The position numbers were made by a program, and so were the translations under genes. Positions 59,134-64,000 of a DNA stretch of 64,000 nucleotides are shown here, one piece after another. This stretch comes from Neckera pumila. Taxonomy: Eukaryota; Streptophyta; Bryopsida; Hypnales; Neckeraceae. The number at the start of each line of letters is the position of its first letter. Positions within the stretch are counted from its first letter, which is position 1. The notes under the pieces were generated by a model that was not told the origin of the DNA, searched no databases, and saw only the letters and a program-made list of their open reading frames with translations. Location of the stretch: contig OZ018414.1 in NCBI GenBank assembly GCA_963969595.1, positions 13,189,660 to 13,253,659 of the forward strand, given 5' to 3'.

Positions 59134-60832
59134 TGCATGCTTGCAAGGATATATTCATTGTACACAAATTTCAATATTCATTCCCAACTCAAAAAATTAT
59201 ACAATCCAAGTTGTCACCACATGCACAAATTTGTAGCCATTCCCAACTCAAAAAATTCCACTACACAAGTGGAAATTCTATGTACTCTTGCCAATCATAC
59301 TATTATAGAGTACTCAAGTAATTAGTTCTTGATCTCAACTCTAGGATGTAATACTAATATTACTTCCATAGCATTGAGAATTAGCCATCACAGAAACTTC
59401 CAAGTCCTCACAATGGTATTTACAAATTGTCTAGTCATTAAAAACTAGGTTAGCTTTGGAATGTAGTTCTTGAAACATGCATGAAACTTTGCCAAAGTCC
59501 CTACCATGATATGTAAAATTCATGGGGATTGTTTGTGATGCAAGCATGTTTGCACCTAACAAATGAATTATCAATGCCATACATCATAAACATAAAAATG
59601 ATTCACTCCCTTGCAAGACTTCTCTTCACCCAAGCATGGAAATATAACAGAGAACATCACAACATAGAACATATGCACAAAGTTTCAAGAAACCATTTGA
59701 AGATTTGTTAGACAATGTTCAACTTTGCTTTAGAGTAGTTGAGAAGAGTTCCAAAAGTTAGGTACAAGTCATCATCAAATTCTATACAAAATCAATCATT
59801 CTAAAGGATCCAACATTGCGCTGCAATTTGAAGGTAGATGGATCCTATTGTGTCACTAAGAACCCCTTACAACCAAGAGGCCCAAATATTGGTCCAAGAT
59901 TCTTTAAGTAACTCTAAAGAGATCCTGAGAAAACTAAGCTTTGAAAATTTTGATCATTTCTTAGCCTTCACAAGTAATGCTCATAAATCATTCTCAAATC
60001 AGAAACCAACATCATCTTAATAATATCAATTATACTAGGATCTACCAATTTTGGCGATTTCATAATCTACATCCATGATCCAATAGGGGTCACACACATA
60101 TGAAAATCTAATTGCAAATATTGAAACCAAAAGATCCTTCAACCAAAACAAATTGACCACTCAAAAATTGAAATTATGATTAAGTTGCTCAAGGAAAGAA
60201 ATGAAGTCGTGCTACGGATTACCTGGATAGGTTATTAAGCAACTAGAAGCTCTTAGTTCTCCTAAAGTGCACAACAGAAGGCTCCTACTCCTTCAAAGGT
60301 TCTAAACAATCAAGCATTCACCATCTCTTCAATATTGATACAAAATCAGAATACAAAATACCTCTATAGTAAACATGCCAATCACCGCACAGACAAAGTT
60401 AAAATCCTTCTCCACAATAATGTAGAGATTTGCATGCTTTCAAATTTGGCAAGATTATTAATTGTCATGTTAAGAGTCACCTTCAAAAAATAGAATGCAA
60501 AAAGTTTTTTTATGAAAAATTTATTACAATTTAAAGGCGATAGTGTTAAAATCTAGTCAAAATTTTCTTGCGGCCGTAGAGTGTTGTCAATTCGATATTG
60601 GACTTCAAAGTGATAAATTGCTTCATTTTTTTGTGCGGTTAGTGTACAATAATGGAATGTTAGTTGTGTGGTTTTTGGATCCGTGCAGTCATTGGCACGT
60701 TTACTTTACAAGGCACCGTAGATGACCACACAGAGACGCAAGAACAAAGAAAAGGTAAGGGCTAAGTTGTTTTGAGGGAGGCAGGGACCTAATCTTGGCC
60801 CAAGCCGATGACGATGGAATCCAAATACTCAC
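59134..60832. other. Spacer / candidate leader intron of TNL B
   Basis: No gene supported. An acceptor (CCTTGCAAG) just upstream of the ATG and a donor at 60832/60833 would make this a ~1.7-kb leader intron, against ~0.46 kb in TNL A. Short plus frames here (59095-59325, 59529-59711) have no motif. Confidence 0.4.
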
Positions 60833-62699
60833 CCCCGCGTGAGGATATGGAGCTCCAAAGACTTAAGAGTGCTCCCACTTCACCGATCACAGAACTTGGT
60901 CCGCCCTACAGATCCACCTGAACGGAAATAAGTTACAAAAATTGTCAATTGAACACTAGTAGAATTGTATCCACGTCCGTGAACTTTCCAAAATTCCCTA
61001 GGGTTGATAGAAACTCAAAAGGAGTGAGCAACATCCAATGAGTAACGCACGCCATTACATGCTGCTCTTCGTGTCATCAGCTGCGCCAAGACAGGCTCCT
61101 GCGTCATGGAAAGGCCCCGGACAAGAACCCTAACTCGAACCCTAACTTGGCTTGAACTGAAGCTTAGGCTTGTTCTTACCTGAACGCTTTGGATGTCGCC
61201 AGGACTGCGGGGTACAAAAACCGCTGTCGATGAAGGACAATATTCGCAAGGCTTCCCGTCCCTCCACATACACGTTCCAATCCCCAGCTAAAGGCCGTCG
61301 CCCCTTACAAGATCCAACTGTCGGTACAGCGAAATCGTTCCACAACGAAGAATCTACCAAAAATGAACACCAAATCCAACAGCCTCTCTACACGCGGTAA
61401 GAAATCGTCGCCCCAACTCTCAGAGCGCTTGAAACTGCTTCAGAAACCCTCTGCACTGAAATGTGTTCCATTGTGCGTACAAACGGAAAGTAAAGAAGAA
61501 ACTCTAGTTCATTTCAAGTGTTCCAGTAACCCCCACTGGCAAGGAACCGTCCGCACCCTCATCAGCCTCTCTCATCAAATTCGAATGAAGGCGAGATCCA
61601 TCAGCGTCCTTGAAAATGACAGATCCTGAAGACACGAGGGGCCGCTTGCAAGGGAAGAAAGAACTCTTTTCAGCGAGTGCACTCGAACCCTAGGCTCGCT
61701 TGGTTTAGTCGGGAGGAACTTGTGTACTTGTGTCCAGGGATGCTGGTACCGGTGCTCGGTGGGGACGGTGGAACGCCCCGCAAATAACTTCAGGGACACA
61801 GGCTTTCTCTTACAGTCTGCATTGGTTTTCGCTTTTTCATTTCTGCGGACACTGCTATTGAATCTGCTTGGACTTTGATGAAATGATTGAGCCGTCTGAT
61901 TGTCTCCATTCGCCCAGAGTGGTGCCTTTGTTTCATCTTTAAATTCATTTTTGAAAGGTTTAGTTTATGGAAAACCAAGTGTCAAATTGACCTGTGGATT
62001 CTCTTAACCTGTCATCATCGGTATTTTTTGAGGGTCTAATGGAGGATTTCTACAGGTGAGCCTAGTAAAAATTTTCTTTGCAAACACACTCTCTCAAGAG
62101 ATTATAAACCTGAAAGAGAAAATGAATGGGATTGCTGATCACATATGACGACAAAAATGAAAATGAGATACTCTAGCTGTGGACTTTGTGTACCGCATTC
62201 CTGCCAATGGGCAGGAGAGATAAGCTTTGCTTGCTGTCATAAGAAGATGATTGCTCTGTGCTGTACACTCGGACATTCTAGTTACCCCTACAACTGTTTC
62301 GATAGTACACGGCTACCGATTCTTGCCGCCGTTCATGATCAATCAAGTTCAACTAAAATCTTTCGATTGCTTACCAAAAAAATCCACAGCCTGACTTTCT
62401 TTCGGATTGAGGTGCACCTGAACGAATCAAGTATGCTGTTGCCACTTGGAGATCACAAATCTGGAGGTTCTTTCATTTCCAGTGGATGTACCGAAATGGG
62501 TTTGAATAGCAAGTTCAATAATGCGTGCAGGATGAATCCACTCTCAGATGAGCGGATCCTGGCGGAGTTGGGGATGTTTTGGTCCTCGTCAGGCTACCGC
62601 TCGGTCGTCGACACCATCAACATGCGTCGTAAGATCATCACCAGGGTATTGGTCGACAGCGGTAGAAAATCATCTGCTGATGCTCGAGAGAAAGTCTCT
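60833..62699. other. Spacer between TNL B and gene D copy 3; conserved in block 1
   Basis: It matches 18.5-21.3 kb in order (for example GATCCAACTGTCGGTACAGC near 61312 and GATCCAATTGTCGGTACAGC near 19520). A 189-codon plus frame at 62145-62714 ends in a stretch that is also open in block 1 but interrupted in block 2. I leave it uncalled and discuss it in the findings. Confidence 0.5.
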
Positions 62700-64000
62700 T
62701 TAATCGCTGTCTGAATCCGTATCGCTGTCAACACCACCCGCCATACCCGCAACGACATAACTGTTCTGATAGTCGTTGCCCAAAGCACCCCCGAATTCCT
62801 CCTCGTCCTTCTGCAAAGTTCCGCACAGAAGTGTCAGCCTGCAGGAATCCTCAAAAATCATCAATGAGACAACTCGCACAAGGGAAGGTAGGAGGGGTTA
62901 CCATGTGGGAAGAATTTGACCATTACCGCATGGTAATCACCTCTGAAGTGGTAAACTCATAGTAGTTTACCTCTTAGGAGGTGGTTACCATGTGGGAAAT
63001 ATTTGACCATTACCTCATGGTTACCTCATGGTAACAGCTCCTACCTCCCTTGTGCTCGATAGAGAGTACTCACTCAAATGCCAACGACTTCCACTACAAA
63101 TCCACATGTAATGGGCACATCTTGAAGCAGCTGACACTGGCAAATAACCTACCCTGACATTCCACCGGTCTGCGATCATTCCATTCTTCCTCAAGTACTC
63201 TTCCCTCGTCCATGTGAGTACATCGCGGTTCTGCAGATGATGCAAATATCAGCATAGTAGTCCGGAAGAGTTGCAGCACCCCCTTACAAGCCGAAACAAA
63301 ATTCTAGGGATCAAGAAGCAGCGTCATCAATCAGCGGGAAACATCTGTTCAAGGATACTTACAGTAGAATCAACTTCCATGAACTGAATACTTGATCCTG
63401 AAATACTCTTCTCTGAAGCGTTTCGCATTGAAGCCAGGACCAAATCTGGGGTCCAGACGGAACAGTGTGGCATCCGCGGAGCAATCTCGCATTTGGATAC
63501 ATCACTGCATTCACAAGAACAGGCAAGGTGAGGGACCATCCTATGAATCAATCGAAACCTTAATCGTGCAACAATGATAAGCCAGATTCAGTAATTGATC
63601 ATTTCATCGGACTCACACATCAATGTGCTTCAAGTCACTGCAGCACGATTCCAAACAGTATTCGTTGCTCCTCCCAGCTGTTTGGTTCTCACCTTTGGCC
63701 TCTCGAGCAATGTGATGTCCACCGTGCTTGATTTTCTGCGACCGGAACACCCTAAATGGATTTTGTAAGAAGCGCAATATCTTCTGCACTGTGCAAGGAG
63801 AGCGTCAAAGGATAAGCGTCAGGAAGAAGAGCTTTGGCTAAACAGCAAATATCAGTATCGCTACTTTAAGTTCCACCCTAGAAGTTTACTACACGTACAT
63901 AGATTGAACAATGAAACTGAACTGATAAGGGCGGTGATTTCAAATGAAACTGTGTAGAAGTTTAGGCTTGTACATTTGCTCTTCCTGAAAGAGTCACCTG
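62700..64000 (-). pseudogene. Gene D copy 3, 3' part, frameshifted, runs off window
   Basis: Exons corresponding to copies 1 and 2 are 62700-62810 (111 nt), 63153-63230 (78), 63363-63504 (142, one base short) and 63693-63783 (91). Splice sites are kept. The missing base lies near 63450 in the Ser-Gly-Pro-Pro stretch and shifts the frame of that exon. An inserted 178-bp element sits in the last intron. The remaining 5' exons lie beyond the window, so copy 3 can only be judged in part. It is likely a pseudogene unless the single-base difference is a sequence error. Confidence 0.65.
62873..63058. mobile_element. 178-bp inverted-repeat element with CTCG duplication
   Basis: The tips are CACAAGGGAAGGTAGGAG and, reversed, CACAAGGGAGGTAGGAG, flanked by CTCG at 62873-62876 and 63055-63058. 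Copy 1 of gene D has the uninterrupted site (ACAACTCGATAGAG near 21474). Inside, GGTTACCATGTGGGAA occurs twice with related flanks. The 4-bp duplication does not match the families named above. Confidence 0.8.

Overview
The window looks like nuclear DNA of a non-seed land plant, most probably a bryophyte (moss-like). The base composition is AT-rich and the genes carry spliceosomal introns. The resistance genes have a TIR domain opening with KHKIFLSHSG, the style I know from bryophyte and fern receptors rather than the seed-plant TIR. I cannot name the species. Gene density is low and transposon remains fill most of the sequence.

The window is organised around a duplicated block holding a TIR-NB-ARC-LRR (TNL) gene followed, on the same minus strand, by an unrecognised multi-exon gene that I call gene D. 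Block 1 spans about 8.0-27.3 kb (TNL A at 14.1-18.1 kb, D copy 1 at 21.3-24.5 kb). Block 2 spans about 34.4-40.3 kb and keeps only the D side (D copy 2 at 34.7-38.0 kb). Block 3 spans about 53.6 kb to the window end (TNL B at 55.4-59.1 kb, D copy 3 from 62.7 kb, cut by the window edge). A further LRR-only fragment, C, lies at 4.7-6.6 kb.

TNL A has five coding exons with matching splice phases: a short basic N-terminal exon, TIR, P-loop, the rest of NB-ARC, and MHD plus LRR. An in-frame TGA at 15346-15348 separates the MHD region from an otherwise open LRR frame, so the predicted product is a 603-residue TIR-NB-ARC protein. Fragment C has the same TGA at the same codon; TNL B has an arginine codon there but is broken by other lesions. 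Gene D keeps four 3' exons of fixed or nearly fixed length (111, 78, 143 and 91 nt) with conserved splice sites in all three copies. Copy 3 has lost one base in the 143-nt exon.

The rest is a set of DNA-transposon families, several defined by termini, target-site duplications and, in the best cases, an empty site in a paralogous block. They are: a TTAA-flanked family with CCC...GGG ends (piggyBac-like, ten copies); a CATTAG...CTAATG family, including a 2.7-kb member ending 20 bp from the TNL A reading-frame end; a degraded but complete hAT element; a CACTA hairpin MITE; Tourist-like MITEs; a Mutator-like MITE; and a 178-bp element with a 4-bp duplication. I saw no credible tRNA or rRNA gene and no CRISPR array. 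No intact transposase is present.
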